Positions 1 to 8,075 of a stretch of 64,000 nucleotides of DNA are shown piece by piece (position 1 is the first letter of the stretch; each line of letters opens with the position of its first letter). The stretch is taken from positions 1-64,000 of the forward strand of contig NZ_CAKZJO010000102.1 in the NCBI RefSeq assembly GCF_936943645.1, given 5' to 3'. The notes under the pieces are model-generated. The model was not told where the DNA came from and made no database searches. It was given only the letters and a program-made list of their open reading frames with translations. This DNA comes from an uncultured Bradyrhizobium sp. (lineage in GTDB: Bacteria > Pseudomonadota > Alphaproteobacteria > Rhizobiales > Xanthobacteraceae). Position numbers and translations under genes: made by a program.

Positions 1-52
1 TCCACAAATACTTGATTCTCAGCCAAAATTACTGCGACCGGCTGACTCAGTA

Positions 53-128
53 CGATTAGCCGAAGGCGTAATCCGCCACCTTTGCTGCGGCAGGACGGCG
101 GATTACGCTGACGCTAATCCGCCCTACG
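53..128. repeat. Interspersed hairpin repeat at the left edge
   Basis: GCGTAATCCGCC (66-77) is answered by its reverse complement (97-108), and a further related half, CTAATCCGCC, follows near 114-123. The element sits just after the 3' end of the dioxygenase gene. Its form matches short intergenic repeats seen in Bradyrhizobium genomes (from memory; not searched). Bases 1-52 show nothing I recognise. Confidence 0.6.
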
Positions 129-137
129 ATGCTACGA

Positions 138-932
138 CTATCCAAACACATACGACGCCATCGCGACGCCTGCGACTTCGTCGACGAAGACGCGCTTGCC
201 GACGTCGCTGCCCGCCGCGCCGGCGGCGACCATCAGCGGCAGCAGATGGTCCTCGCGGGGATGCGCGAGGCGCGCGCTCGGTGCGGTCTCCCAATCCACC
301 AGCATCGCATTGCGGCGGGCCGGATCCGGATTGCTGATCGCCTCGTTCAGATAGGCCTCGAAATCGTAGGAGACCGGCTTGGACTCCGGCCGGTTGAAGC
401 CGCGCATGTTGTGATAGGTCAGCCCGCTGCCGACGATCAAGATGCCCTCGTCTCGCAGCGAGGCGATCGCCTGCCCGACCTTGATGTGCTCGGCCGCGTC
501 GTAAGCAGATTTCAGCGAGAGCAGCACGATCGGCATGTCGGCGTTCGGATACATCAGGCCGAGCGGCACGAAGGTGCCGTGATCGAAACCCTGATTGGGA
601 TCTTCGTGGCAGTCGACGCCGGCGCCGGCCAGCAACGCCTTCACCTTCGCCGCAAGCTCCGGCTTGCCCGGCGCCGGATATTTGAGGTGGTAGGTATGCT
701 CGGGGAAACCGTAATAGTCGTACACCATCGGCGGATGCGCCGAGGTCGACACGGTGAAGGCATCGGCCTCCCAATGCCCGGTGATGACGAGCACCGCCTT
801 CGGGCGTTCGGGCAACAAGCGCGGCAACCGGCCGAACTCCTCGGCGGTCCGGGCATATTGCACCCGCCTGTCCTCCATGAACGGCCAGGGGCCGCCGCCA
901 TGCGACAAGAACAGGGTCGGAAATCGCGTCAT
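138..932 (-). CDS. DODA/LigB-type extradiol dioxygenase family protein
   Basis: A 264-residue protein of the class III extradiol ring-cleavage dioxygenase family (YgiD / DOPA-4,5-dioxygenase branch), which opens catechol-type rings with a bound divalent metal. The N-terminal LFLSHGGGPW supplies His11. ITGHWEA supplies His53, FDHGTFVPL supplies His118, and GLTYHNMRG supplies His174. In this family three of these bind the metal and one is the catalytic base. The length is typical and no signal peptide is visible, so it should be cytosolic. The natural substrate cannot be read from the sequence. It stands alone, with an interspersed repeat directly downstream. Confidence 0.88.
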   Translation of the reverse strand: MTRFPTLFLSHGGGPWPFMEDRRVQYARTAEEFGRLPRLLPERPKAVLVITGHWEADAFTVSTSAHPPMVYDYYGFPEHTYHLKYPAPGKPELAAKVKALLAGAGVDCHEDPNQGFDHGTFVPLGLMYPNADMPIVLLSLKSAYDAAEHIKVGQAIASLRDEGILIVGSGLTYHNMRGFNRPESKPVSYDFEAYLNEAISNPDPARRNAMLVDWETAPSARLAHPREDHLLPLMVAAGAAGSDVGKRVFVDEVAGVAMASYVFG

Positions 933-1083
933 CGGGCTCGCCTCAATGGCAATACGCGCGCCAGTTCCGCGCGACCGGCGGCGAGCATAGGCAAACCGGC
1001 ATGGTTAGCAAGTCGTTAACGATTTGCCGCCCAAAATCGGGCCGTGGCCGAAGCAGTCGGCCTGAAGACAAGTGAGACGTGAG

Positions 1084-1263
1084 ATGAGGAAGTTTGCGCT
1101 GGGGGACGTCGTCAACAGTGACAAGGGCCGCCGCGGCATCGTCCGCGCCGCCTTCAAGTCGCGCGAAGGCCAGCAGTTCTACGCCGTCGAGAAGGACGGC
1201 GCGGTGGACTATCTGGAGGAAGACCGGCTGACGCCGGCTCCGCGCGTCGAGCTCGCGGCGTAA
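1084..1263 (+). CDS. Small conserved-looking basic protein, possibly SH3-barrel-like
   Basis: A 59-residue protein beginning MRKFALGDVV. A GTG at 1072 would add four residues; I prefer the ATG at 1084 because the recognisable sequence starts there. The pattern of short strands, a basic turn (NSDKGRRGIV), then FYAVEKDG and DYLEEDRL resembles small SH3-like barrel proteins, but I do not recognise a named family. It lies between two minus-strand genes and is transcribed alone. Codon use is like its neighbours, which supports it being real. Confidence 0.6.
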   Translation: MRKFALGDVVNSDKGRRGIVRAAFKSREGQQFYAVEKDGAVDYLEEDRLTPAPRVELAA

Positions 1264-1284
1264 ATCCGCTTCATTCTTGTCGCG

Positions 1285-2745
1285 CTAGCGCGCGAGCCGG
1301 TCGAGACGCTCCGCCAAGGGATCGTCGCCGCTCGCGATGCGATCGTTCGTGATCAGCAGCAGGCGGTCGCGGCTTGCGGCTCCATCCCAACGCGGCAGAT
1401 CGGGACCGTTGGGATCGCCGGTCCTGGCGAAGTTGATCCAATAGGACCGTATGCGGCTTGCGACCTCGCGATCGCCGCGCGCGAGGATGCCCGCTCCCGG
1501 CACGCCCTCCACGCCGAAGATGAACTGCAATTCCCGCCCCTGCCCGCCCTCGGGGTTTGCGCGCCGGGCCTCGGGCACATAGGCGAAGCGATAGCGGAAG
1601 GTTGCCGCGCCGCTTGCGGCGTGCAGACGGGCCAGCAACCGTGCGGGCTCGGAAAAGACCTTGTCGGTATAGAGCCGTGCCGCAAGGTCGGAAGGCCTGG
1701 CGAGGTCGGGATAGAGCTTGCGCAGCTCATCGCTCGTGATGCCCGACGAGGCGACCTCCTCCTTGATGTCGAGCTCGCTGTCGAAACCGGTCTCGTCGCC
1801 GTTCGAGCCGATGATCAGGGGAATGCGGCTTTGATGTCCGGCGGCAAAACCCGCGGCAATGTCCTCGGTCACCAGACTGCCATCCAGCATCGGCGCGAAG
1901 CTGCGCCGCGATGTCTCCAGCAATCGGATTTCGGCGGCGAGCAGGCGTCGCGGTTCGACGGCGCGTGCATCCGCCGGCGATCCCAACACCGCCACGAACT
2001 GCCGGCCGATCGTTTCCGCCTCCTGCGCCGATCGCAACCGGGCGCGCGCGGGGATCGATTGCAGAATGGCCTTCTGGAACAGACCGCGCGCTTGCGCACA
2101 CAGCATCAGAAGCGCGATCGACCTCGCGCCGGCGTCACGGCCAAACAAGGTGACGTTATCAGGGTTGCCGCCGAAGGCCGCGATGTTGTCGTGAACCCAA
2201 TGCAGCGCGGCGATCTGATCCATCAGGCCGTAATTGCCGGAGCCGCTTTCCGAGAGCGCGGGATCGGCCAGCCAGCCGAGCGCGCCGAGGCGGTAATTGG
2301 CGGTCACCACGATGAGGCCGGCCTGCGCAAGCCTCGCGCCGTCGAACAGCGGCTCGTTCGCGGTGCCACCGATGAAGCTGCCGCCGTGAATGAACATCAT
2401 CACCGGCAGCGGGCCGTCGACCCCGAAGGGGCGGAACACGTTCAGCGTGAGACAATCCTCGCTCGCCTCACGCCGCGCCGGCTGAAGACACGCCACGCCA
2501 TATTCGTAGGCGGTGTGCATCTCCGAGTTCTCGGGCGTCGGCTGCGGCGGACGCCAGCGCAGCGCGCCGACTGGCGGCGCCGCGTAGGCGAGCCCCTTGA
2601 ACGAGGCCACCTCGCCTTCGACAGCGCCGAGCATTTGTCCTTCGCGCGTCAGCGCAAATGGAAACTGTCCGACCGGCTGGGCCGTGGCCGAGCCGGCGAG
2701 CAAGGGGAATGCGGAAGCCGCAATGAGCGCAAGCAGGGATCGCAT
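1285..2745 (-). CDS. Carboxylesterase type B-fold protein lacking the catalytic Ser and His
   Basis: A 486-residue secreted protein. Residues 1-22 form a signal peptide ending SATAQ. The type B carboxylesterase fold is clear: FKGLAYAAPPVG near 50, the SEDCLTLNVF motif near 95, the oxyanion-hole HGGSF at 120-124, and NVTLFG at 197-202. Family members have G-E-S-A-G at the nucleophile elbow. Here it reads GRDAG, so the nucleophile position 204 is Asp (codon 2136-2134, GAC). The acid remains as Glu318 in GSNGDETGF. Where the family has H-G-x-E-L, this protein has Q402-G-R-E-L. With both Ser and His gone it is probably not a classical ester hydrolase. It might be a binding protein, as in the cholinesterase-like adhesion proteins. 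The reading frame is intact. Confidence 0.85.
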   Translation of the reverse strand: MRSLLALIAASAFPLLAGSATAQPVGQFPFALTREGQMLGAVEGEVASFKGLAYAAPPVGALRWRPPQPTPENSEMHTAYEYGVACLQPARREASEDCLTLNVFRPFGVDGPLPVMMFIHGGSFIGGTANEPLFDGARLAQAGLIVVTANYRLGALGWLADPALSESGSGNYGLMDQIAALHWVHDNIAAFGGNPDNVTLFGRDAGARSIALLMLCAQARGLFQKAILQSIPARARLRSAQEAETIGRQFVAVLGSPADARAVEPRRLLAAEIRLLETSRRSFAPMLDGSLVTEDIAAGFAAGHQSRIPLIIGSNGDETGFDSELDIKEEVASSGITSDELRKLYPDLARPSDLAARLYTDKVFSEPARLLARLHAASGAATFRYRFAYVPEARRANPEGGQGRELQFIFGVEGVPGAGILARGDREVASRIRSYWINFARTGDPNGPDLPRWDGAASRDRLLLITNDRIASGDDPLAERLDRLAR

Positions 2746-2821
2746 CTTCTGGGCATTTCGATGCGCGGAAACGTTTCCGTGAGGTTATGTCCGCGGCGCG
2801 CCACGAGGCAAGCCTGACGGC

Positions 2822-3034
2822 TCACTCACCGCGCTTTGCGAGGATCTCCGCCAGCGCGCGCCGCGCGATGATGCCGAGCTCACCCAGCGTGGAGTGCCCC
2901 GCCTGCGCGGCCTCGATCAGACGCTCGGCGATGAATCTGCGGCTGTCGTGATCGCCGCCATGCGGCAGCTGGCGGCAGGTCTCCTCCAGGACGACGTCCA
3001 TGTTCGCTTTGGTCCGCTCACTCAACTCTGGCAT
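2822..3034 (-). CDS. Small hypothetical protein, helical
   Basis: A 70-residue soluble protein that is mostly predicted helix: VVLEETCRQL, a charged turn GGDHDSRR, then FIAERLIEAAQ and IIARRALAEIL. I do not recognise a named domain. It starts MPELSER at 3034 and ends 76 bp from the start of the esterase-fold gene on the same strand, so the two could be co-transcribed. Codon use matches the surrounding genes. The function is unknown. Confidence 0.6.
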   Translation of the reverse strand: MPELSERTKANMDVVLEETCRQLPHGGDHDSRRFIAERLIEAAQAGHSTLGELGIIARRALAEILAKRGE

Positions 3035-3263
3035 GACGCTCGGTCGCTACGCGTGGCTTGTAACCGCAAGCATACACAGGCGGATCGGGCATGATTAGCC
3101 CGGGTGATCACGGCCATTGTGCATCGCGATGCGTGTAGCGCCGCAACATTCACGTGGCCACGATGCCGCCGCAAACAACCACCGAAGATTGCACTTGCTA
3201 TGATGACAAGCTGAACCTGCAGCGATAGCCTGCCGGCAAAACGAAACATACGGGAGGAATGCC

Positions 3264-5951
3264 ATGTCTGACGCGATGGTTGCTACACGTGCCTCCGAGG
3301 AACGCGGAACCGCTCAGCAGGTCGACGTCGCCGTGGTCGGCGCCGGATTTTCCGGCCTCTATCTCCTGCATCGCCTGCGCAAGGCCGGCTTCTCGGCCGT
3401 CGCCCTCGAAGAGGCCGACGACGTCGGCGGCACCTGGTACTGGAACCGCTACCCCGGCGCGCGCTGCGACATCCAGACCATCGACTACAGCTACACGTTC
3501 GATCCCGAGCTCGAGACGGCCTGGACCTGGTCGGAGAAATACGCCACCCAGCCCGAGATCCTGCGCTATCTCGGCTTCGTCGCCGACCGCTACGATCTCA
3601 GGCGCGACATCCGCTTCAAGACCAAGGTCACGGAAGCCCGGTGGGACGAGAAGGCCCAGCGCTGGCTGATCACCACCGACAACGGGCCGCCTGTCTCCTG
3701 CCGCCATTACATCATGGCGACCGGCTGCCTCTCGGCGCCGAAGCCGCCGGAGATCGAGGGCGTCAAGGATTTCAAGGGCGAGATCTATTTCACCGGACGC
3801 TGGCCGCATGGCGGCGTCAATCTCGCAGGGAAACGCGTCGCCGTGATCGGCACCGGCTCGTCGGCGATCCAGTCGATCCCGCTGATCGCCGAGCAGGCCG
3901 CGCATCTCACCGTGTTCCAGCGCACGCCGAACTTCGCGCTACCCGCGCATAACGGCCCGGCGCCGTCGGACCGCATGAGCCTGCTAACGAGCGACCGCGC
4001 CGCCTATCGCGAGCAGGCGCGCCAGTCGATGGCCGGCGTGCCTTATCCGCAGCAGACCGTCGTGAGCTGGCAATTGAGCGATGCCGAACGACGCGAGCGG
4101 TTCGAACGCGCCTGGGCCGCCGGTGATCTCGTCCATATCCTGACGCAGCTCTGGGCCGACCAGGCCGTCGACGTCGACGGCAACAAGATCGTCCAGGATT
4201 TGATCCGCGAGAAGATCCGCGCGGCGGTCAAGGACCCCGAAACGGCGGCGGCGCTGATGCCGGACGATCATCCCTTCGGCGCCAAGCGTCCCTGTCTCGA
4301 CACCAATTACTACGCGACCTACAACCGGCCCAACGTCACGCTGGTCAATCTGCGCCAGGAACCGATCAAGGCAATCACGGCGAACGGCATCACCACGTCC
4401 AAGCGCGGCATCGACGTCGACGTCATCGTGTTCGCGACCGGGTTCGACGCCATGACCGGCGCGATCCGCGCCGTGCATCCGATCACCGGGCGCGGCGGCA
4501 AATCGCTCACCGACGTCTGGGCGCAGGGGCCGCAGAGTTATCTCGGTCTCACCGTCGAGGGCTTCCCGAACTTCTTCATGATCACCGGGCCCGGCAGCCC
4601 GTCGGTGCTGTCGAACATGGCGGTGTCGATCGAACAGCATGTCGACTGGGTGGTCGACCGCCTGGCCGCTCTGCGCGATGCCGGCTTCACCACGATGGAG
4701 CCGACCGAGACGGCGCAAGCCGGCTGGAACAGGCACATGGCCGACTGCGCGATGCTGACGCTGCACCGGCTAGCCAACACCTGGTACACGGGCGCCAACG
4801 TTCCCGGCAAGGTGCACGCCTTGATGCCCTATACCGGCGGCGTCGGCCCCTATCGCAGCATCTGCGACGAGGTCACCAGCCGCGGCATGCTCGGCTTCAA
4901 GCTCACCGGCCCCAACGGCGCCACGCAATGCAATGACGGCGAGGTGGTCCGCCTGCAGCCGGACGTGCGGCTGGTGCTCAACCTCCTGGCCACCCTCAAC
5001 CTGCCGCCGATCGAGTCGATGGGAGCGGAAGGCGCGCGCGCCTTCGTGAACGAGTTCAACAAGGGCCGGCCCGCGGGTCGGCTGATCGGCGACATCGTCG
5101 ACGGCACCCTGCCCGTCACCGGCGGCGCGCTGCCTTACCGGATCTACAAGCCTGCAACGCCCGGGCCGCATCCGGTCGTGGTCTATTTCCACGGCGGCGG
5201 CTGGGTGCTCGGCGACGAGCAGTCGGACGAGCCGTTCTGCCGCGACATGGTGCGGCGGACCGGCATGATGTTCGTCAGCGTCGGCTATCGTCACGCGCCG
5301 GAGCATCGCTTCCCGACTGCGGCCGAGGATGGCTACGCGGCAACACGCTGGATCGCCGAGCACGCCACCGAGCTCGGCGGCAGGTCGGGCCCGGTGCTGG
5401 TCGCGGGCTGGAGCGCCGGTGGCAATGTCGCCGCCGTCACCTGCCAGCTCGCGCGCGATCGCGGCGGGCCCGAGATCGCCGGCCAGCTCCTGATCTGCCC
5501 GGTCACCGACTGCAGCTTCGACCGTCCCTCCTACAACGACAATGCGACGGGCTATTTCCTGACGCGCTCGCTGATGTTCTGGTTCTGGGACCTCTACTGC
5601 TCGCCGGCCGACCGCACCGATCCGCGCGTCTCGCCGCTGCGCGGCAAGGTCGACAGGCTGCCGCCCGCTTTCGTGGCGACCTGCGAGTTCGATCCGCTGC
5701 GCGACGAGGGCATCGCCTATGCCGAGGCGATGTCGGCGGCGGGCGTCCCGGTCGAGCAGCTGAAGGCCCACGGCCATTTCCACTCGTCCTACACCATGGT
5801 CGACGTGGTGATCACGGGCGTGCCCGGTCGGGTGCAGATGGCGGAGGCCTTGCGGCGCTTCGCAGGGCTTCCGCCCAAGATCAGCAGCAGCGACGATCAC
5901 GGCCACGGCCACGCCAGCCCGGGGCACAAGATCGCCGCGGCTGCGAGCTGA
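3264..5951 (+). CDS. Fused Baeyer-Villiger monooxygenase and alpha/beta-hydrolase
   Basis: An 895-residue two-domain enzyme. Residues 20-550 are a flavin monooxygenase: FAD-binding GAGFSG (26-31), the BVMO fingerprint GGTWYWNRYPGARCD (55-69), and NADPH-binding GTGSSA (196-201). The classical FxGxxxHxxxWP motif is present at 170-181 but has Phe176 in place of His. Residues 620-870 are an HSL-type esterase: HGGG oxyanion hole (643-646), GWSAG nucleophile elbow (Ser717), Asp810 and His838 or His840. Such an arrangement could convert a ketone to an ester or lactone and then hydrolyse it in one chain. The tail after 875 is His/Gly-rich. A strong Shine-Dalgarno (GGGAGG, ending 7 bases before ATG) sets the start. 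It is a single-gene unit with a terminator after it. The substrate is unknown. Confidence 0.9.
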   Translation: MSDAMVATRASEERGTAQQVDVAVVGAGFSGLYLLHRLRKAGFSAVALEEADDVGGTWYWNRYPGARCDIQTIDYSYTFDPELETAWTWSEKYATQPEILRYLGFVADRYDLRRDIRFKTKVTEARWDEKAQRWLITTDNGPPVSCRHYIMATGCLSAPKPPEIEGVKDFKGEIYFTGRWPHGGVNLAGKRVAVIGTGSSAIQSIPLIAEQAAHLTVFQRTPNFALPAHNGPAPSDRMSLLTSDRAAYREQARQSMAGVPYPQQTVVSWQLSDAERRERFERAWAAGDLVHILTQLWADQAVDVDGNKIVQDLIREKIRAAVKDPETAAALMPDDHPFGAKRPCLDTNYYATYNRPNVTLVNLRQEPIKAITANGITTSKRGIDVDVIVFATGFDAMTGAIRAVHPITGRGGKSLTDVWAQGPQSYLGLTVEGFPNFFMITGPGSPSVLSNMAVSIEQHVDWVVDRLAALRDAGFTTMEPTETAQAGWNRHMADCAMLTLHRLANTWYTGANVPGKVHALMPYTGGVGPYRSICDEVTSRGMLGFKLTGPNGATQCNDGEVVRLQPDVRLVLNLLATLNLPPIESMGAEGARAFVNEFNKGRPAGRLIGDIVDGTLPVTGGALPYRIYKPATPGPHPVVVYFHGGGWVLGDEQSDEPFCRDMVRRTGMMFVSVGYRHAPEHRFPTAAEDGYAATRWIAEHATELGGRSGPVLVAGWSAGGNVAAVTCQLARDRGGPEIAGQLLICPVTDCSFDRPSYNDNATGYFLTRSLMFWFWDLYCSPADRTDPRVSPLRGKVDRLPPAFVATCEFDPLRDEGIAYAEAMSAAGVPVEQLKAHGHFHSSYTMVDVVITGVPGRVQMAEALRRFAGLPPKISSSDDHGHGHASPGHKIAAAAS

Positions 5952-6032
5952 ACGCGACGCGGCGGGGCGGGAACCTTTTGCCGACCGCCGCGTTGAGGCG
6001 TTGTGGCATTGAGATGCAGCGACAGGTGTAGG

Positions 6033-6068
6033 CCCCGGCACGCGGACCCGCGTGCTGGGGCGTTTTTT
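6033..6068 (+). terminator. Rho-independent terminator after the BVMO-hydrolase gene
   Basis: A 12-bp stem (6033-6044 with 6049-6060, one G-T pair) around the loop GACC is followed by six T (6063-6068). It lies 80 bp after the stop codon, in the right orientation for the plus-strand gene. Confidence 0.9.
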
Positions 6069-6083
6069 GCGTGAGGCGGGACG

Positions 6084-6356
6084 ATGGGGGACGCGGTTGC
6101 GGAGTCAAAGGTCGATTTCGGTGCGCTTGCAGTGCTGAACAAATGGCCGTCACTGGGCAATCAGCGTCAGCCCGACCGGGAGCCTTACCAGGTCATCGAA
6201 GGCACGCTCGACGATTGCATCTCGGCGTTCATGGACAAGCCGGCGACAACCCGGCACCTCTATGAGATCCGCACCGCGGCGCAGCCGCCGCTCGTCACCG
6301 AAATCCTCTCGCCCGAGCACGTCCTCGAACTCTCGCGCCTGAGGGAATTCCTCTAA
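6084..6356 (+). CDS. Conserved-looking hypothetical protein, 90 aa
   Basis: A 90-residue soluble protein starting MGDAVAESKVDF at 6084. It starts only 15 bases after the terminator T-run, so it needs a promoter within or very near that hairpin, or depends on read-through. It contains a Trp/Pro-rich early segment (LNKWPSLGN) and ends with the amphipathic HVLELSRLREFL. I do not recognise the family. The next plus-strand gene, 6450, is of similar size and character, and the two may form a unit. Confidence 0.6.
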   Translation: MGDAVAESKVDFGALAVLNKWPSLGNQRQPDREPYQVIEGTLDDCISAFMDKPATTRHLYEIRTAAQPPLVTEILSPEHVLELSRLREFL

Positions 6357-6449
6357 CGGCCTTTCCGAAAATCGCGCTGGAACCTTCTTCCGGATTTTCC
6401 CGTTAATGGGGATCGAAGTCCGGAAAGCCAAGTCGCGAGTGCCCTGAGG

Positions 6450-6758
6450 ATGCTTGAAGCTGGCCCATCATCTCCCGTCGTGCCCTATGGCGCAGACCAG
6501 ACCCTGTTCGTGGTGATCGACCGCCGCGACAAGGCGACCGAGATCCGTGTCGAACGGAACGATCTCGAAGCCACGATCGGCGAGCTCGTCGCCGGATGCT
6601 TCAACGATCCCGTCAAGGTGATCTCGTTCAACACGCTCGAGCATTGGATGAAGGACATCTCGATCGATGTCGCCGGCGAGATCCGTGCACGCTGCGATAT
6701 CGACGGCGTGAGGCTGCCGGACTATCTCAGCGACTTCGTCGAGAGCCATTCCCGATAG
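6450..6758 (+). CDS. Hypothetical protein, 102 aa
   Basis: A 102-residue soluble protein with alternating strands and helices (TLFVVIDRRDKATEIRVERND, then a helix ATIGELVAGCF). The C-terminal half is acidic and ends LPDYLSDFVESHSR. No signal peptide or membrane segment is visible and I do not recognise a named family. Its stop is followed at about 50 bp by a strong bidirectional terminator, which supports it as the end of a plus-strand transcript. Confidence 0.6.
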   Translation: MLEAGPSSPVVPYGADQTLFVVIDRRDKATEIRVERNDLEATIGELVAGCFNDPVKVISFNTLEHWMKDISIDVAGEIRARCDIDGVRLPDYLSDFVESHSR

Positions 6759-6810
6759 CGCGTCGCGCACGTTTGCCTGAAAGCACCTCGCGCCTTTGCG
6801 CGGACAACAA

Positions 6811-6836
6811 AAAAGCGCCGCTGCTGCGGCGCTTTT
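6811..6836. terminator. Bidirectional terminator between convergent genes
   Basis: AAAAGCGCCGC (6811-6821) and GCGGCGCTTTT (6826-6836) are perfect 11-bp complements around TGCT. There is a T-rich 3' side on both strands. It separates the plus-strand gene ending at 6758 from the minus-strand mini-gene ending at 6853. Confidence 0.9.
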
Positions 6837-6852
6837 CGCGTGGTGTGAAACC

Positions 6853-6939
6853 TCAGTGGTGCCAGAACAACGCCAGCAGCAGAACGATCGGCAGCGGCAC
6901 GCCAAGCAACCAAAGCAAAGCACCTCGTCCAAAACCCAT
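6853..6939 (-). CDS. 28-residue single-span membrane peptide
   Basis: A very short gene beginning MGFGRGALLWLLG, continuing with a leucine-rich span (PLPIVLLLALFW) and ending in His-His. A perfect AGGAGG (6945-6950 on the complementary strand) lies five bases before the ATG, and a terminator follows the stop within 20 bases, so the unit has every sign of a translated gene. One hydrophobic helix with a Gly/Arg N-terminus suggests an inner-membrane micropeptide. I recall similar tiny proteins in rhizobia, but the function is unknown. Confidence 0.75.
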   Translation of the reverse strand: MGFGRGALLWLLGVPLPIVLLLALFWHH

Positions 6940-7041
6940 GGTGTCCTCCTCTTTCTCCACTGCCCATATGACGCAGGAGAGGCCAAGAAGTTCCGCGCGT
7001 TTCGGAGAGGACGAATGCGTTCAGAGCATGGTTTACGGGCG

Positions 7042-7197
7042 TTATGCGCGGCGATATTTGCCGGCCATGACCTCGATCTCGCGGCGGCGTTCGTCGGCGA
7101 AGGTCTGGAGCTTTTCGATCGTCAGCGTATCGGTGATCCGTTTGGCGAGCCGTTCGGCGCGGGCGGCCTGATCTTCGAGATACTGGATCGTCTTCAA
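7042..7197 (-). CDS. Small helical hypothetical protein (TTG start)
   Basis: A 51-residue, strongly charged helical protein (KTIQYLEDQAARAERLAKRI, later EKLQTFADERRREIEVMAGKYRR). I chose the TTG at 7197 because GGGAGG sits eight bases upstream and the recognisable helix starts there. An in-frame ATG at 7239 would add 14 Gly/Trp-rich residues that look non-coding. Its size and heptad-like pattern suggest a coiled coil. No function is known to me. Confidence 0.6.
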   Translation of the reverse strand: MKTIQYLEDQAARAERLAKRITDTLTIEKLQTFADERRREIEVMAGKYRRA

Positions 7198-7298
7198 GCG
7201 CCCGCCTCCCCAACAGCCCCAAATTGTCTGGACACGCATGGTGCTTGAGAAGCCGCTAACAGCCGGTTAAGCGGCGGGCCGAACGCGATGTCTCCAAC

Positions 7299-7820
7299 TC
7301 ACTGCACCACGTCGAGCCGGACATTGGTGATGCCCTTGTCGACCATGCCGAGCGCCTCGGCTGCGGAGGGCGAGATGTCGACCACGCGGCCGCGGACGAA
7401 GGGGCCGCGATCGTTGACCCTGACGGTGACGAAGCGGCCGGAGGACACGTCGGTGACGCGCAGCTTCGTGCCGAACGGCAGGCTCGGATGCGCCGCGGTC
7501 AGTTCGTTGCGGTCGAACTTCTCGCCGCTCGCCGTCTCCGTGTCCGAATAGAAGCTGGCAACGCCGTGCGAGGCTTGCTTGGCCTCGCCCGGCGCCTCGG
7601 GAACGCGCGCCCGGCTGATCGGCCTTGGATGCAGCGCCGCCACCCGGTGCGGCCGCTCGACCGCGGCCTGCCGGCTGGTCGTCGCGAGATCCGCCTTCTG
7701 GCGGCCGACCGGCGATTGCGCGCAGGCGGCAAGCGAGGCGGCAGCGATGATGGCGAGCAGCAGCCGGGATGCGGCTGCTGGGGAAATCCGGGCAGTTTCG
7801 GCACGTGCGATGCAAGACAT
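7299..7820 (-). CDS. rlpA: RlpA-family septal ring lipoprotein / lytic transglycosylase-like
   Basis: A 173-residue lipoprotein. A signal peptide with lipobox LAAC (residues 30-33) predicts lipidation at Cys33. The C-terminal half is a double-psi beta-barrel (ASFYSDTETASGEKFDRNEL, LPFGTKLRVTD, VRVNDRGPF, RVVDISPSAAEALG), as in RlpA, which cleaves naked glycan strands or binds the cell-division septum. There is no SPOR domain, so it is a short RlpA. I chose the ATG at 7820 because the signal peptide starts there; a longer frame runs to 7988 without a signal. It is a single gene with its own upstream region of about 255 bp. Confidence 0.85.
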   Translation of the reverse strand: MSCIARAETARISPAAASRLLLAIIAAASLAACAQSPVGRQKADLATTSRQAAVERPHRVAALHPRPISRARVPEAPGEAKQASHGVASFYSDTETASGEKFDRNELTAAHPSLPFGTKLRVTDVSSGRFVTVRVNDRGPFVRGRVVDISPSAAEALGMVDKGITNVRLDVVQ

Positions 7821-8075
7821 GGTACGCCCCTTCCGAACTGGGGCGGATTTTCGGTGGGCAATGAGGGCCAAACCTTGTCGGAACAAAAGCGGGCGTGGGG
7901 CCGCCGCCGTTTCGCACCGGCTGTGACGATTCCACCACAGTGATGCGTCCAGAATCGGGACAGATGGGCCCGCGCCGGCGCGCCTCACAGCGAGATCAGG
8001 CGCCCGCCGGAGGTCCGGGTGGCGCCTGACTACAGTTGGGTGTTCTTGCGCTGATCGCCTGTTGGTCTGGCGACG

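Noticed and set aside
129..1019. Long plus-strand frame opposite the dioxygenase
   Set aside because: It is a GC-driven shadow of the real minus-strand gene, with no family motif; the minus-strand product has a full set of metal ligands.
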